From positions 1 through 60,723 of the IMG/VR virus record IMGVR_UViG_3300027963_000084: a stretch of 60,723 nucleotides of DNA; one strand, given 5' to 3'. The notes under the pieces were generated by a model, which was not told the DNA's origin, ran no database searches, and worked only from the letters and a program-made list of their open reading frames with translations. Of the stretch, positions 9,365 through 17,263 are shown piece by piece. Made by a program: the position numbers and the translations under genes. Origin of the DNA: a virus. Numbering within the stretch: position 1 is the first letter of the stretch; every line of letters starts with the position of its first letter.

Positions 9365-9823
9365 TCACCCAGCCTTTATGATGTAGAGAGTCGTTGATGC
9401 TGGGGCAGAGATGGCGTTGTATTGCGTCAAAGTGAGAGCGACGATGTTCGTAACGGTGGACGCGCCGGTGCTGCCAGTGACGTTGGTAGCCACAACTCCA
9501 GACACATCGCTGGCGACGTGGCTGTGGGAACTAGGGGCAAAGGTGCTTGGAATATCCGTTAGCGAGCTATAGGAAGGGATCGGATGAACATGGTCACTGC
9601 GGCTTGCCGCACCACTCACGCCCGCCGATGCGGTGCCAAGGCTTGCTGGGGTGGCATTTGAAAGCGTGGCTCCACCGGAACCCTGAGCCACCGACCCTAC
9701 TCCTCCAGCTGCAGTGCGGTAGTACAGAATCCCGGTGCTTTGATTAATTGCCAGTTCACCGTCCTCCAATGACGAAGGGACGGCAGAGGGAGTGTTGCTG
9801 CGCTTTATCCGCGTTGGTGGCAT
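9365..9823 (-). CDS. Small tail fibre protein
   Basis: 152 residues. The N-terminus (RIKRSNTPSAVPSSLEDG, then ELAINQSTGILYYR) is the short fibre-attachment module seen in many phage appendage proteins and recurring in two neighbouring genes. The middle has the SDHVHP and SSHSHV motifs of phage fibre and collar proteins, followed by a Ser/Thr/Ala-rich end. It is the last of four fibre genes placed before the tail adaptor. A structural role in host contact is likely; the receptor cannot be inferred. Confidence 0.7.
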   Translation of the reverse strand: MPPTRIKRSNTPSAVPSSLEDGELAINQSTGILYYRTAAGGVGSVAQGSGGATLSNATPASLGTASAGVSGAASRSDHVHPIPSYSSLTDIPSTFAPSSHSHVASDVSGVVATNVTGSTGASTVTNIVALTLTQYNAISAPASTTLYIIKAG

Positions 9824-9877
9824 TCTCGCTCCTATAAAGCTGCAAGGGCTCGTACTACGCTGGTCATCCGGCTTTCC

Positions 9878-10360
9878 TCACGTTGCGTAGACGCTTACGG
9901 TGTCAATTAGTTGCGATGCCCAGTCGCCGGACGATGCGTTCGCCACAATAGTAAACACGTCGCCAGAGTTCCCGGTTGTGTTGCCCGAGAAATTGGACTG
10001 CCCTCCGTTTCCGCTTGTGGCAAAAGCTGTCCCGTTCTTTTTGAAACTGAAGGTCTGTCCGCTATCGGTTTCGTCTGCGCAATTGCAAGACATATAGACA
10101 GTTGTGCTAGTAGTTAGTGTGAACGTATATCGCAGCATGCCGTCTGATTCGTTGTAGTACACTGCAGCGGCGCGGGCGTATGGTGTTCCAGAAGCACCCG
10201 TTCCGCTGAACGATGCTGTGCTGCCGTTGTTCCTGGCGATTGTTAGCTTGGCAGAAGCGGCGACAGGCCAGACCTGCGTTGTCCCGAGATACACCTTGCT
10301 AACTGACGCGGTTCCCAGTTTGTAATCAGACGGTGTTGCTGTGCCGAGATTGATGCCCAA
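9878..10360 (-). CDS. Putative tail appendage protein
   Basis: 160 residues. The N-terminal segment contains the motif LGTASVSKVYLGTTQVWP, a short element common at the start of phage tail or appendage proteins that ends in a conserved Val-Trp. The rest is Ser/Thr/Gly-rich and beta-prone, with one CNC motif near residue 93, and could form a small carbohydrate-binding-like domain. It sits between two fibre genes. A structural role is likely, but no specific family was identified for the C-terminal part. Confidence 0.6.
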   Translation of the reverse strand: MGINLGTATPSDYKLGTASVSKVYLGTTQVWPVAASAKLTIARNNGSTASFSGTGASGTPYARAAAVYYNESDGMLRYTFTLTTSTTVYMSCNCADETDSGQTFSFKKNGTAFATSGNGGQSNFSGNTTGNSGDVFTIVANASSGDWASQLIDTVSVYAT

Positions 10361-10363
10361 GGC

Positions 10364-10711
10364 TCACCCCGAGATGATGTATAAGGTGCTGGCCGACTTG
10401 GAGCCGAGAGCCGTGTACGCAGCTGAAGTCAGGTAGACGATATTTGTTACCGCGTTAGCACCCGTTATGCCGGTGGTGCTGCTTGTCAGGTTTGCGGACA
10501 CAGTTCCAGATGAAACTGAGAGTCCGGCCCCAACGATCACCGTGCCCAAGGTGCTGTTCGTAGCCGCAGGAGGGGCGAACGAAGTCACCACCCCTGATCC
10601 GTTTCTGTAAAACAGCTTGCCGTCTGCTTCGTTAATTGCGATCTGTCCACTCACCAAAGTTGGCGTGTTGCCAGCCGTGGTAGAACGGAGGATTCTGACG
10701 ACATTGGCCAA
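10364..10711 (-). CDS. Small tail fibre protein
   Basis: 115 residues. It starts with the same attachment module as its neighbours (RILRSTTAGNTPTLVSG, then QIAINEADGKLFYRNGSG), followed by a Ser/Thr/Val-rich beta-repeat stretch and a C-terminus ending TLYIISG, which echoes TTLYIIKAG at the end of the 9365-9823 product. The matched ends suggest the two genes are paralogues. It probably forms a short trimeric fibre or an adaptor for one. Confidence 0.65.
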   Translation of the reverse strand: MANVVRILRSTTAGNTPTLVSGQIAINEADGKLFYRNGSGVVTSFAPPAATNSTLGTVIVGAGLSVSSGTVSANLTSSTTGITGANAVTNIVYLTSAAYTALGSKSASTLYIISG

Positions 10712-11485
10712 CTAAAACGTGCCCCCATCAATCGAAGAAGAAGGACTGAGATAATCGGTGTCAACAACAGCCGCGCTGTAGGCCGATCCGTTTCCTTTCA
10801 GCAACCCCGTGATTGCCGAAGTAAGCCCCAGACCGCCGTAACCAACAGCGACCGTGGTGCCCTGCCACACGCCAGTGCCAATCGTTCCGACACTCGTCAA
10901 CGAAGAACTCACAACAGCGGACCCAAGAGCCGTGGCCGTCAGGACGTTGGTCCCGTTGATCTTGTATGCCTTGCCAGTAAGGAGATTGAAATTCTCGCTG
11001 CTGGTCCAAGACGAGGTGGATGACACCCAGTTCAGTGTGTAGTCGCCGGTTCCGTGGAGAGTGATTCCGCCGCCATCCGCAGCGGCATCGGTTGTGCTGC
11101 CCTTTGCCAACTCAATGTTTTTGTCGGCAACCGACAGAGTTGTAGAAGAGATGGTGGTGGTCGTACCGTTGACAACCAAATTGCCACCGACAGTGACGTT
11201 GCCGCTGAACGAAGCACCGGACAACAAAGCGTAGTTGGCAAGCTGCGTGGATACGGCAGATGCCACGCCAGATGAGATGGCGCTGTCCACATAGGATGTT
11301 GAGGCAAACGCACCGCTACCGCCGATGGAGATGATGCTCGTTGCCGTGCCGCCAGCACCACCAGTGCCAGTGCCGTAGTACAGTATGTTTGTCTGTTCGT
11401 TGTAGCACAACTCGGCGTTAGCCAGGCTACTTGGTGCCCCAGCCCCGCTGCCACTTGCCCGTCGCTTAATACGAATCGTTGCCAT
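10712..11485 (-). CDS. Tail fibre protein with trimeric beta-repeat module
   Basis: 257 residues from the ATG at 11485, which overlaps the preceding stop (TGATG). Residues 1-45 are the fibre-attachment module (RIKRRASGSG, ELCYNEQTNILYYG). The central part has a repeat common in marine and freshwater phage fibres (FSGNVTVGGNLVVNGTTTT, LSVADKNIELA), where strands of three chains intertwine. The C-terminus ends in DGGTF, close to the DGGNF end of the gene before it. The product is probably a receptor-contacting fibre or a connector to one. Confidence 0.7.
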   Translation of the reverse strand: MATIRIKRRASGSGAGAPSSLANAELCYNEQTNILYYGTGTGGAGGTATSIISIGGSGAFASTSYVDSAISSGVASAVSTQLANYALLSGASFSGNVTVGGNLVVNGTTTTISSTTLSVADKNIELAKGSTTDAAADGGGITLHGTGDYTLNWVSSTSSWTSSENFNLLTGKAYKINGTNVLTATALGSAVVSSSLTSVGTIGTGVWQGTTVAVGYGGLGLTSAITGLLKGNGSAYSAAVVDTDYLSPSSSIDGGTF

Positions 11486-11841
11486 CAGAAATTCCCTCCA
11501 TCTAAAAGTGTCGCTTCGGGGTGGTTCCGCCACTTCCCGTTCGACCAGCGCATCACATCGCCGGTCCTAATGTCTGTCATTTCCACATCGCTGGAGGACG
11601 GTAGCGAAAACCGGAGGGCCGTCAGGAGATAGGGGAGATCCTTCCACCGCGTCACCCCGTCCCCTATCTTTATTGCCCCTACACCGAATGCCCCGTCGCT
11701 GTAGCTGAATGTGTCCGCTGACGGGTCGGTGCCTGTGGGAACGTCTCGTTCGTAGCCCACCTCACCAGGCAGCAAGACGGGGTTTTTGAACAGCCATTCG
11801 GCAGACGTTCCGCGTCGAAACTGGAACTCCTTGTAGCTCAT
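11485..11841 (-). CDS. Fibre protein with major-tropism-determinant-type N-terminal domain
   Basis: 118 residues. The sequence opens FQFRRGTSAEWLFKNPVLL, continues with PGEVGYERD and then has an IKIGDGVTRWKDLPY block. These are the hallmarks of the beta-prism N-terminal domain of phage tropism-determinant and fibre proteins, which anchors the fibre to the virion. The usual variable C-type lectin domain is absent; a short tail ending DGGNF follows. It starts the fibre cluster downstream of the portal. No reverse transcriptase or template repeat was found, so no diversity-generating system is claimed. Confidence 0.7.
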   Translation of the reverse strand: MSYKEFQFRRGTSAEWLFKNPVLLPGEVGYERDVPTGTDPSADTFSYSDGAFGVGAIKIGDGVTRWKDLPYLLTALRFSLPSSSDVEMTDIRTGDVMRWSNGKWRNHPEATLLDGGNF

Positions 11842-12371
11842 ACCCCACGCCCCTTTGGCCGATAGGCATGCTTCTCAATTACTCGCTCGCGGAGATCCGC
11901 AGTTTTGGCAGACGGCGTTAGCCGTTTCTCACGGGCGATCTCTTCCCTGAGAATCTTGTCGCTGATCAGCTTTCGCTTTGGTGCTGCGGGGCCGGGGTCA
12001 TAGTTCACCGTGCCGCTGACATGGAGGCGACGGGCTTGGGCAACTTTGAGGATCTCGTCATTGCTAGACACCCATGCCTTGGGATCACGCCAGCCACGCT
12101 TGTCAGCCAATCCGCCCACGTAGTATTTGCCAGAGATGCTTACACCGGCCTTCGTCGCCTCGGCCACAACGTACTTGGCCTGACGCTCTGGCATGTCGTC
12201 CAGCTGCTGGTTGTTCATCCGGCCTTCCATAAATGCACGGTCTGTACCGGAAGTTCCCGGGGCGACCTGCATCGCCACCATGGTCGCCCACTTCTCACCG
12301 TAGGGCAGGGCACGCTTGTACGTGGCGATGGCTTCTTCGCCAGCGCGCTTAACTTCAACCGGGATTTCCAT
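11838..12371 (-). CDS. Unknown protein downstream of portal
   Basis: 177 residues from the ATG at 12371, chosen because AAGGA precedes it; upstream codons overlap the portal gene and are Arg-rich noise. The protein is charged and mostly helical, with a central GKYYVGGLADKRGWRDPKAW segment and a Lys/Arg-rich C-terminus. It overlaps the end of the portal gene by 17 nt and the next fibre gene by 4 nt. In this position phages often carry a head-completion or assembly protein, but no family is recognised. Confidence 0.65.
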   Translation of the reverse strand: MEIPVEVKRAGEEAIATYKRALPYGEKWATMVAMQVAPGTSGTDRAFMEGRMNNQQLDDMPERQAKYVVAEATKAGVSISGKYYVGGLADKRGWRDPKAWVSSNDEILKVAQARRLHVSGTVNYDPGPAAPKRKLISDKILREEIAREKRLTPSAKTADLRERVIEKHAYRPKGRGV

Positions 12372-14361
12372 TTGGCGGTCCTTGCGGTGGGGGCTGCGGC
12401 GGTCCTCCCTGTGGCGGCGCACCAGGGGGAGGCGGAGGAGGAGGCGGAACCATATAGCGGCTCACGTCCACGTTTAGTGCCTTGCCCCAGTCCTCCAACA
12501 AGGCATTGAATAGCTCTGGCCGACCGGCTTGTAGCATGCCCTGACTGACAGGAGCGAGGATCTGCATTGCGTTGGTGATGTTCTCAACGCGGGTTGCGTT
12601 GTTTGGCTTCTTCACCGAACCGGCTTCAACGCGGTACGAATACTCGCGCACCACCGACTCCGGGTCTTCGCCCTGCACATGCATCTGCCACGCTTGCGCA
12701 GCCATTGGCCCCAGCATCGGAGCAACGTCCTGCGGGCCAATCAACCACCGCGCCAACAGCGCTTCCTTGCGGGCACAGAGCGACAGCGCGTCTTCCAAGA
12801 TGTTTGCATAATCGTCGGGCCTGACCGAAATTTGCTCCGCTTTCACCTGCGCTTCTGCAGCTGACCGGAACTGATTCCTGGTCATACCATAAATGAGTTC
12901 TGTCAAACCCACGCGGCGGTCGAAAAGCGCGGTGACCTCTGAGATAATCTGATACATGTCGGACGTGACACCGGGCATCTGGAAGACCGATATCACATCG
13001 TTGACAGACCGACCAACTGCCTCGGCAATTTCTACGATCTTAAAGCCGCCTTCATCCTTTTCCAAAATCTTAGCTTTTAGGTCTGGGTCTGCAGATTTCG
13101 CTACACCAATCAGCACCTGTGCGCTGGTGGCAATGCGCGTAGCAAGGAAGCTCATCGCCCAATTAATAAATCGAAGCTCACCAATACCGGGCCGGATCAG
13201 ACTGATTGGCCAGCTGTAACCGGGCTTGCCATGCAGGGAGTACAATGTGAACGGCCAGCCATTCGGCTCAGCCCAAAAGGGGATCGGCCATTGCGATGCC
13301 ATAAACATCGCCTGCGACACACCCGTATCGTCCACTTCGTCCTTCAGCAACTCTTCCGGCATGTTCAAAGGGTGGTCCACGCCTTCTGCCACAACGATGT
13401 AGCAGTTGGGTCCGAACGCATCAAACTTGCCGCGCAGGTCTTTGTCGGCATTCTTCAGCCGGTCACCAAACCCCGTCTTAGAATAAATCTCCCAGTAGAT
13501 GATCATATCGTTGGTCTTGCCCAACTTGCGCTTGTACTCAAAGCCGCGCTCGTTGTTGTCACCACGGGAAGCGTAGCTCTCCAAATGACCTTTCAGATCC
13601 TCACGGTTCAGACCGAACTTTGCAGCTACCTCATCGACTGGCTGCACTCGCTTGCGAGCGGCCCAGCGGATATCAGAAAAGTCGTCCGCATCGGGATCCC
13701 AGACTAGGTTGTCGATGGTGTCGTAGAAGGAACCCGCCATCTTTGTCTGTGAGCCTGGGGCGGAATAAAGCTCATGCCACCAGACACCAGCACCCTTAAT
13801 GAACGCTTCTTCAACCACCTTGCGGGAGTGGCCTTTGAGGTCCAGTTCGTTGGGGGTGTAGTTCAGATAGTCTTCCAAGAGGCGGGAGACGAGCTTTCGC
13901 TTCTCCAGCATTTCCTGCTGCTGCTGGAGTCCCTGCTGGTACATCTGGACCCCGGGATCGGGCATCATCACCGGCTGGCCATCGGGGCCGATGATGGGCT
14001 GACCGTCTGGCCCCATTGCTGGAACCGGGGGCTGTGGCTGAATGCCAAGCAGCGCCGGTCCAATGATGGGGTACTCCTTGGGGGTAACGGCCCGGTTGGG
14101 GTTGCGGTGATGGATGACTGCCGTGAAGAGCCGGACTGCTTCCCAAACACGGTTGACCTGCATGCGAAACGCAGGTGGGGTCATACCCTTGTTGTAGCCG
14201 CGCTCGCCCCGGGCATACCCGTCCTTCCACATAAAGTCCGGGTCACCCGCAAAGAAGTTCATCGCCTCGTCACCGTCTTCGGTGAACGGCTTCTTATGAG
14301 ACTGGGCCTGCTTAATGCATTCCAGCCAGCGGGCTACGATGGGGCGAAGCGGCTTTTCCAT
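12355..14361 (-). CDS. Portal protein
   Basis: 668 residues, a usual size for P22-type podovirus portals. The opening (ARWLECIKQAQSHKKPFTED, then NFFAGDPDFMW), the central dimerising core (WWHELYSAPG, YDTIDNLVWDPDADD, RFINWAMSFLATRIA) and the Gln-rich helix before it match that family. A proline/glycine-rich tail (PPPPPPPPGAPPQGG) closes the protein. Twelve copies would form the DNA channel at one capsid vertex and dock the terminase and tail adaptor. It lies after the large terminase gene with one small gene between. SD TAGGAG lies upstream of the ATG. The family call is strong. Confidence 0.9.
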   Translation of the reverse strand: MEKPLRPIVARWLECIKQAQSHKKPFTEDGDEAMNFFAGDPDFMWKDGYARGERGYNKGMTPPAFRMQVNRVWEAVRLFTAVIHHRNPNRAVTPKEYPIIGPALLGIQPQPPVPAMGPDGQPIIGPDGQPVMMPDPGVQMYQQGLQQQQEMLEKRKLVSRLLEDYLNYTPNELDLKGHSRKVVEEAFIKGAGVWWHELYSAPGSQTKMAGSFYDTIDNLVWDPDADDFSDIRWAARKRVQPVDEVAAKFGLNREDLKGHLESYASRGDNNERGFEYKRKLGKTNDMIIYWEIYSKTGFGDRLKNADKDLRGKFDAFGPNCYIVVAEGVDHPLNMPEELLKDEVDDTGVSQAMFMASQWPIPFWAEPNGWPFTLYSLHGKPGYSWPISLIRPGIGELRFINWAMSFLATRIATSAQVLIGVAKSADPDLKAKILEKDEGGFKIVEIAEAVGRSVNDVISVFQMPGVTSDMYQIISEVTALFDRRVGLTELIYGMTRNQFRSAAEAQVKAEQISVRPDDYANILEDALSLCARKEALLARWLIGPQDVAPMLGPMAAQAWQMHVQGEDPESVVREYSYRVEAGSVKKPNNATRVENITNAMQILAPVSQGMLQAGRPELFNALLEDWGKALNVDVSRYMVPPPPPPPPGAPPQGGPPQPPPQGPPNGNPG

Positions 14362-14384
14362 GGATACTCCTATAGGTAAGTGCC

Positions 14385-14702
14385 CTACTTACCCCTACGG
14401 GATTCCAGATCGGCCACCTTCCGCTCCAGAACAGCCACTTTCTCGCTGAGAATGGCGTTCTTCTGAGGCTTGTGTTCCCAGAACCCGTAATCGCCCCACG
14501 CCGGGAAGTCGTTCACGCCCGGGTCGGTGGTGTGGTGGACCGACTGCTTCTCAACCCCGCCGTACCCCGGGGCGACCGCCCACAGCGTTAGGGTCCGCGA
14601 GGCCGCTTTCGTCACCATAGCCGGGACAACATCCGCGTCTTTGTGGGCACGGAACAAAACCCAGTCACCCACCTCGGCGGTAGGCATTACATAATCACTC
14701 AT
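14385..14702 (-). CDS. Small protein between terminase and portal
   Basis: 105 residues. The N-terminal half (VGDWVLFRAHKDADVVPAMV) looks like a small beta-barrel. The C-terminal 25 residues (ILSEKVAVLERKVADLESR) form a heptad-like coiled coil that would oligomerise the protein. It overlaps the terminase stop by 4 nt. The position suggests an assembly or virion accessory protein; no named family was recognised. Confidence 0.65.
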   Translation of the reverse strand: MSDYVMPTAEVGDWVLFRAHKDADVVPAMVTKAASRTLTLWAVAPGYGGVEKQSVHHTTDPGVNDFPAWGDYGFWEHKPQKNAILSEKVAVLERKVADLESRRGK

Positions 14703-17263
14703 CGTCGGCTCCCCATTGGTCCCAAGATAATGCAGTTGTCTTCGGACGACTGCGACCTGCGGCGTTTATCCGCCAGGTATTTCACCCACCACGGATCTGG
14801 ACCGTAGGTTTTCGGTGGCGGGTGGTATTTCGGCTCATAGGCGCAGAGGTACTCCACGCACTGACAGGCGTGGACTTCCCCTCGGCTTTGCGGTTCGTCG
14901 GTCACGTATATCTGACCATTGACGGTGGTCGTCTTTTTGCGGTAGCGGCGGATCTCCCGCATCAGATTGGGGCAGGTGCCCTCCAAGAACTTCAGCCTGG
15001 TGGTCCCGTCCCCACGGACGTGGAGCATCTGCCGGACGAGCGCGGTGCGGGCCGGAATGTCGTCGGACCCAGGCATAAACCCAAACCCGCTGATCTGGGC
15101 GCGGATGTTCCGCTTCTTTAGCTCTTCAGAATAAAGCTCATGCGGTAGCCGACCAGACCCCAAGTCACGGAGCATGCCGCCGTGCATGTCCATTATGAAG
15201 TTGTAGTAATGCTGTCCATCGGCCTTCTGGGCGAACTGCTCGCCAAAGATGAGAGAGTTTGCCTGCCGGATATAGAGTTCGTCGTAGATCAGAAGAAACT
15301 TCTCGTCTGGCGGCACTGCTCCAAATATGCAGGCAAGGACCGTGTGGCCCGGGTCAATTGCTACGTACTTCGTCCAGTCTGATGGAACTTGCCCAGCGGG
15401 TAGATCCTCTCGCCGCAGTACATGCACCGCTGGATTGAACGTCGGGTACATAAGCGTGGACTCTGTGGTGAACTCGCCTTCGGCGCGCATCCGAAGCTCG
15501 TCCATCCCCAAGGCAGACCACCGTTCAATGTTCTTCTTCTTTTCCTCTTGGTCAATGTGGGCGTTATCCAAAAACCGCAGGGTGAACTTCTTAATGATTG
15601 GGTTCTCACGCCCCTCTTCCTCTGCCTTGTCCGCACGTTCACACAACCCCAGCAGCGCATCGTTTTGAGAATGTGGCATAGCCGACCAAACAAACCGGCC
15701 TTTGCGGTCGGCAAGCCTCGCCTGCATTTCTCCCACCCATCGCTCGTTGTTAATATCCTCATCAATATGTACCAAGTCGGCTTGGAAACCTTGTGGGGGT
15801 TCGCCCTCTGAAGAGAAGCAATTAATAGTCCAACCGTTAGTTAGCTCGCACTTATTGAGGTAACTGGCGTTCTTCAGCACCCAACTCATATCCTTTATCA
15901 TCCGGGGCGGGATGAGGGGCGGAGCCGGTTTCGCCTTGGAGACATCGTCTTGCCCAGGCCGGAAAGCTCTCCACTGACCTGTCGTCTCGTCCTTTATCAT
16001 TTTGAACGCGCCCGCCCGAAACAGCATCGGCACCACCACCAGTCCTATGTGGGGCCAGTTCCGGCCTACTATCACCAGATTCCCGCCCTCCTTCGGATAT
16101 TTCCCGTATGGGTCTTGTCCGGTGGCTGCGCGTGCATCCTCTATGAAACTTGCGGCGCTCTTGCCCGAGTTGTGGTTGGGCACCCCGGCGATGAGGTAGT
16201 TGTGATAACCGAACACCTCTATGTCCCATATTTCTCCTTGCCCTAAATACTCGCAGGAGGTAATATACACATGTTCATTACCCCCCGAAGGAGCATTGCA
16301 TGGGTCGTCACAATAAGATCGACTGGCCGGTTGAGCAGTTAAGAACGTGGTATGAGGTTGAGCGCAAAACAGTGGTTCAGATAGGTGAACTGATGGGCGT
16401 GAGTTCAAAGGCTGTGAATAAGGCTTGCAAGCGTCTTGGCTTTCAGATGCGCCGCCGGGGGCCGAAAAATGGCGCGGAACATCCTTGCTGGAAGGGTGGC
16501 CGCACAGTGGACAAGGGCGGATACATTCTTCTGTATGTGCCAGATCACCCAAACTGCAACAGCAACGGCTATGTGCGAGAGCATCGGATCGTTTGCGAAC
16601 GTGTCCTTGGACGGCCTTTGTTGCCGTCTGAAGTAGTTCATCACAAGAACGACGATCCTTCCGATAATAGGCCCGAGAACCTCCAACTGTACGACTCAAA
16701 CGCAGATCACCTTCGGGAGACACTTGCAGGAAAATGCCCTCAGTGGAGCGAGGAAGGGAAGCAGCGAATTCTGGAGTCAATAAACTCCAGATCGACTTCC
16801 ATTGACCGGAGGCAGCTAGCACAAGGTGGTCGCGCGTACAACGAATCTCCCCTCCATTGCTCAGGCGAAACGCATAAAGGTCGCCCCAGCCCTTAACGAA
16901 GGGCGCTGTTGCCTGCCCGCCAACAACCTCCCCTTTACACAAAGCCTCCACCCAGAAGCCGCTATTGATCTCGCTGACAGTGCGGTGTTTTTGGGTCAGC
17001 GGGTCATAGATTTTTTGGTCGCCAGCCAAGCACCGATTGCCGCCGATCAGAAGGCGTTCGCTCGCCATGCACTTGTGGAACTCCTCCTGCTTGGGCATGG
17101 GGACATACAGACGCAGAGCTTCGATCCTGCGCTCTGCCAGTTCAATCTGCACATCCCGCAGCTGATTCAACGCATGCTGCGTGATGCCTTGGACCGCAGG
17201 CTCGTCAGGTGGGGGCGGCGCTGGGATCTGTGGGTGTTTTCTCATATTCTCCGCAGTAGTCAC
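14699..17263 (-). CDS. terL: Terminase large subunit (DNA-packaging ATPase/nuclease) interrupted by an intein
   Basis: 854 residues before splicing, about 566 after. The Walker A loop is split: GGNR lies at residues 74-77 and SGKS at 366-369, with a 288-residue intein between. Joined, they read GGNRSGKS, a normal packaging P-loop. Walker B is the hydrophobic stretch ending in Asp501-Glu502 (LVHIDED). The RNase H-like nuclease domain begins near YVAIDPGHT with Asp637; a later MDMHGG segment is probably part of the same site. The enzyme would translocate DNA into the prohead and cut it. Splicing is required for function because the ATP-binding loop is otherwise destroyed. It overlaps the upstream gene by 4 nt (ATGA). 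The family call is firm. Confidence 0.93.
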   Translation of the reverse strand: MTTAENMRKHPQIPAPPPPDEPAVQGITQHALNQLRDVQIELAERRIEALRLYVPMPKQEEFHKCMASERLLIGGNRCLAGDQKIYDPLTQKHRTVSEINSGFWVEALCKGEVVGGQATAPFVKGWGDLYAFRLSNGGEIRCTRDHLVLAASGQWKSIWSLLTPEFAASLPRSTEGIFLQVSPEGDLRLSRTVGGSRAYYRKDRRSCDELLQTATKAVQGHVRKRSDALAHSRCCCSLGDLAHTEECIRPCPLCGHPSSKDVPRHFSAPGGASESQDACKPYSQPLNSRPSVHLSEPLFCAQPHTTFLTAQPASRSYCDDPCNAPSGGNEHVYITSCEYLGQGEIWDIEVFGYHNYLIAGVPNHNSGKSAASFIEDARAATGQDPYGKYPKEGGNLVIVGRNWPHIGLVVVPMLFRAGAFKMIKDETTGQWRAFRPGQDDVSKAKPAPPLIPPRMIKDMSWVLKNASYLNKCELTNGWTINCFSSEGEPPQGFQADLVHIDEDINNERWVGEMQARLADRKGRFVWSAMPHSQNDALLGLCERADKAEEEGRENPIIKKFTLRFLDNAHIDQEEKKKNIERWSALGMDELRMRAEGEFTTESTLMYPTFNPAVHVLRREDLPAGQVPSDWTKYVAIDPGHTVLACIFGAVPPDEKFLLIYDELYIRQANSLIFGEQFAQKADGQHYYNFIMDMHGGMLRDLGSGRLPHELYSEELKKRNIRAQISGFGFMPGSDDIPARTALVRQMLHVRGDGTTRLKFLEGTCPNLMREIRRYRKKTTTVNGQIYVTDEPQSRGEVHACQCVEYLCAYEPKYHPPPKTYGPDPWWVKYLADKRRRSQSSEDNCIILGPMGSRR
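16238..16266 (+). promoter_or_regulatory. Promoter-like pair before the antisense HNH gene
   Basis: TTGCCC at 16238-16243 and TAATAT at 16261-16266 are separated by 17 nt, a sigma-70-type spacing. Transcription starting near 16273 would leave a short leader containing the AAGGAG ribosome site before the ATG at 16300. All surrounding genes read the other way, so the endonuclease needs its own plus-strand promoter. The match is 4/6 in each hexamer, so the call is tentative. Confidence 0.35.
16300..16896 (+). CDS. HNH homing-endonuclease-type protein nested antisense in the intein
   Basis: 198 residues on the strand opposite to terminase. ATG at 16300 is preceded by AAGGAG with about 7 nt spacing, and a TTGCCC-N17-TAATAT promoter-like pair lies just upstream. 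Residues 20-55 form a helix-turn-helix-like segment (TVVQIGELMGVSSKAVNKAC). Residues 58-145 are a classic HNH_3 domain: EHPCWKGG, GGYILLYVPDHPN, NGYVREHRIVCE, VHHKNDD and DNRPENLQL. The last 50 residues overlap intein block-B DNA and look less constrained. It would cut intein-free terminase genes and spread the element. Being coded antisense inside the host intein is highly unusual, since intein endonucleases are normally in frame. Confidence 0.88.
   Translation: MGRHNKIDWPVEQLRTWYEVERKTVVQIGELMGVSSKAVNKACKRLGFQMRRRGPKNGAEHPCWKGGRTVDKGGYILLYVPDHPNCNSNGYVREHRIVCERVLGRPLLPSEVVHHKNDDPSDNRPENLQLYDSNADHLRETLAGKCPQWSEEGKQRILESINSRSTSIDRRQLAQGGRAYNESPLHCSGETHKGRPSP

Larger units (their letters stand above)
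16169..17032 (-). mobile_element. Intein inserted in the Walker A loop of terminase
   Basis: The intein spans Cys78 to Asn365 of the precursor. Splicing blocks are visible: block A begins CLAGDQKIYDP with the nucleophile Cys; block B has GGEIRCTRDHLVL with the conserved T-x-x-H (His146); blocks F and G read GEIWDIEVFGYHNYLIAG then VPNHN, with penultimate His and terminal Asn, followed by Ser366 as the +1 nucleophile. Inteins often insert in such ATP-binding loops. No in-frame LAGLIDADG or HNH endonuclease domain lies between block B and block F. Instead, the roughly 165 residues there are the reverse-strand reading of an HNH gene coded on the plus strand, and have no obvious fold of their own. 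Confidence 0.9.

Noticed and set aside
11485-11841. Diversity-generating retroelement suggested by a tropism-determinant-type domain
   Set aside because: No reverse transcriptase, no C-type lectin variable region and no template repeat pair were seen.
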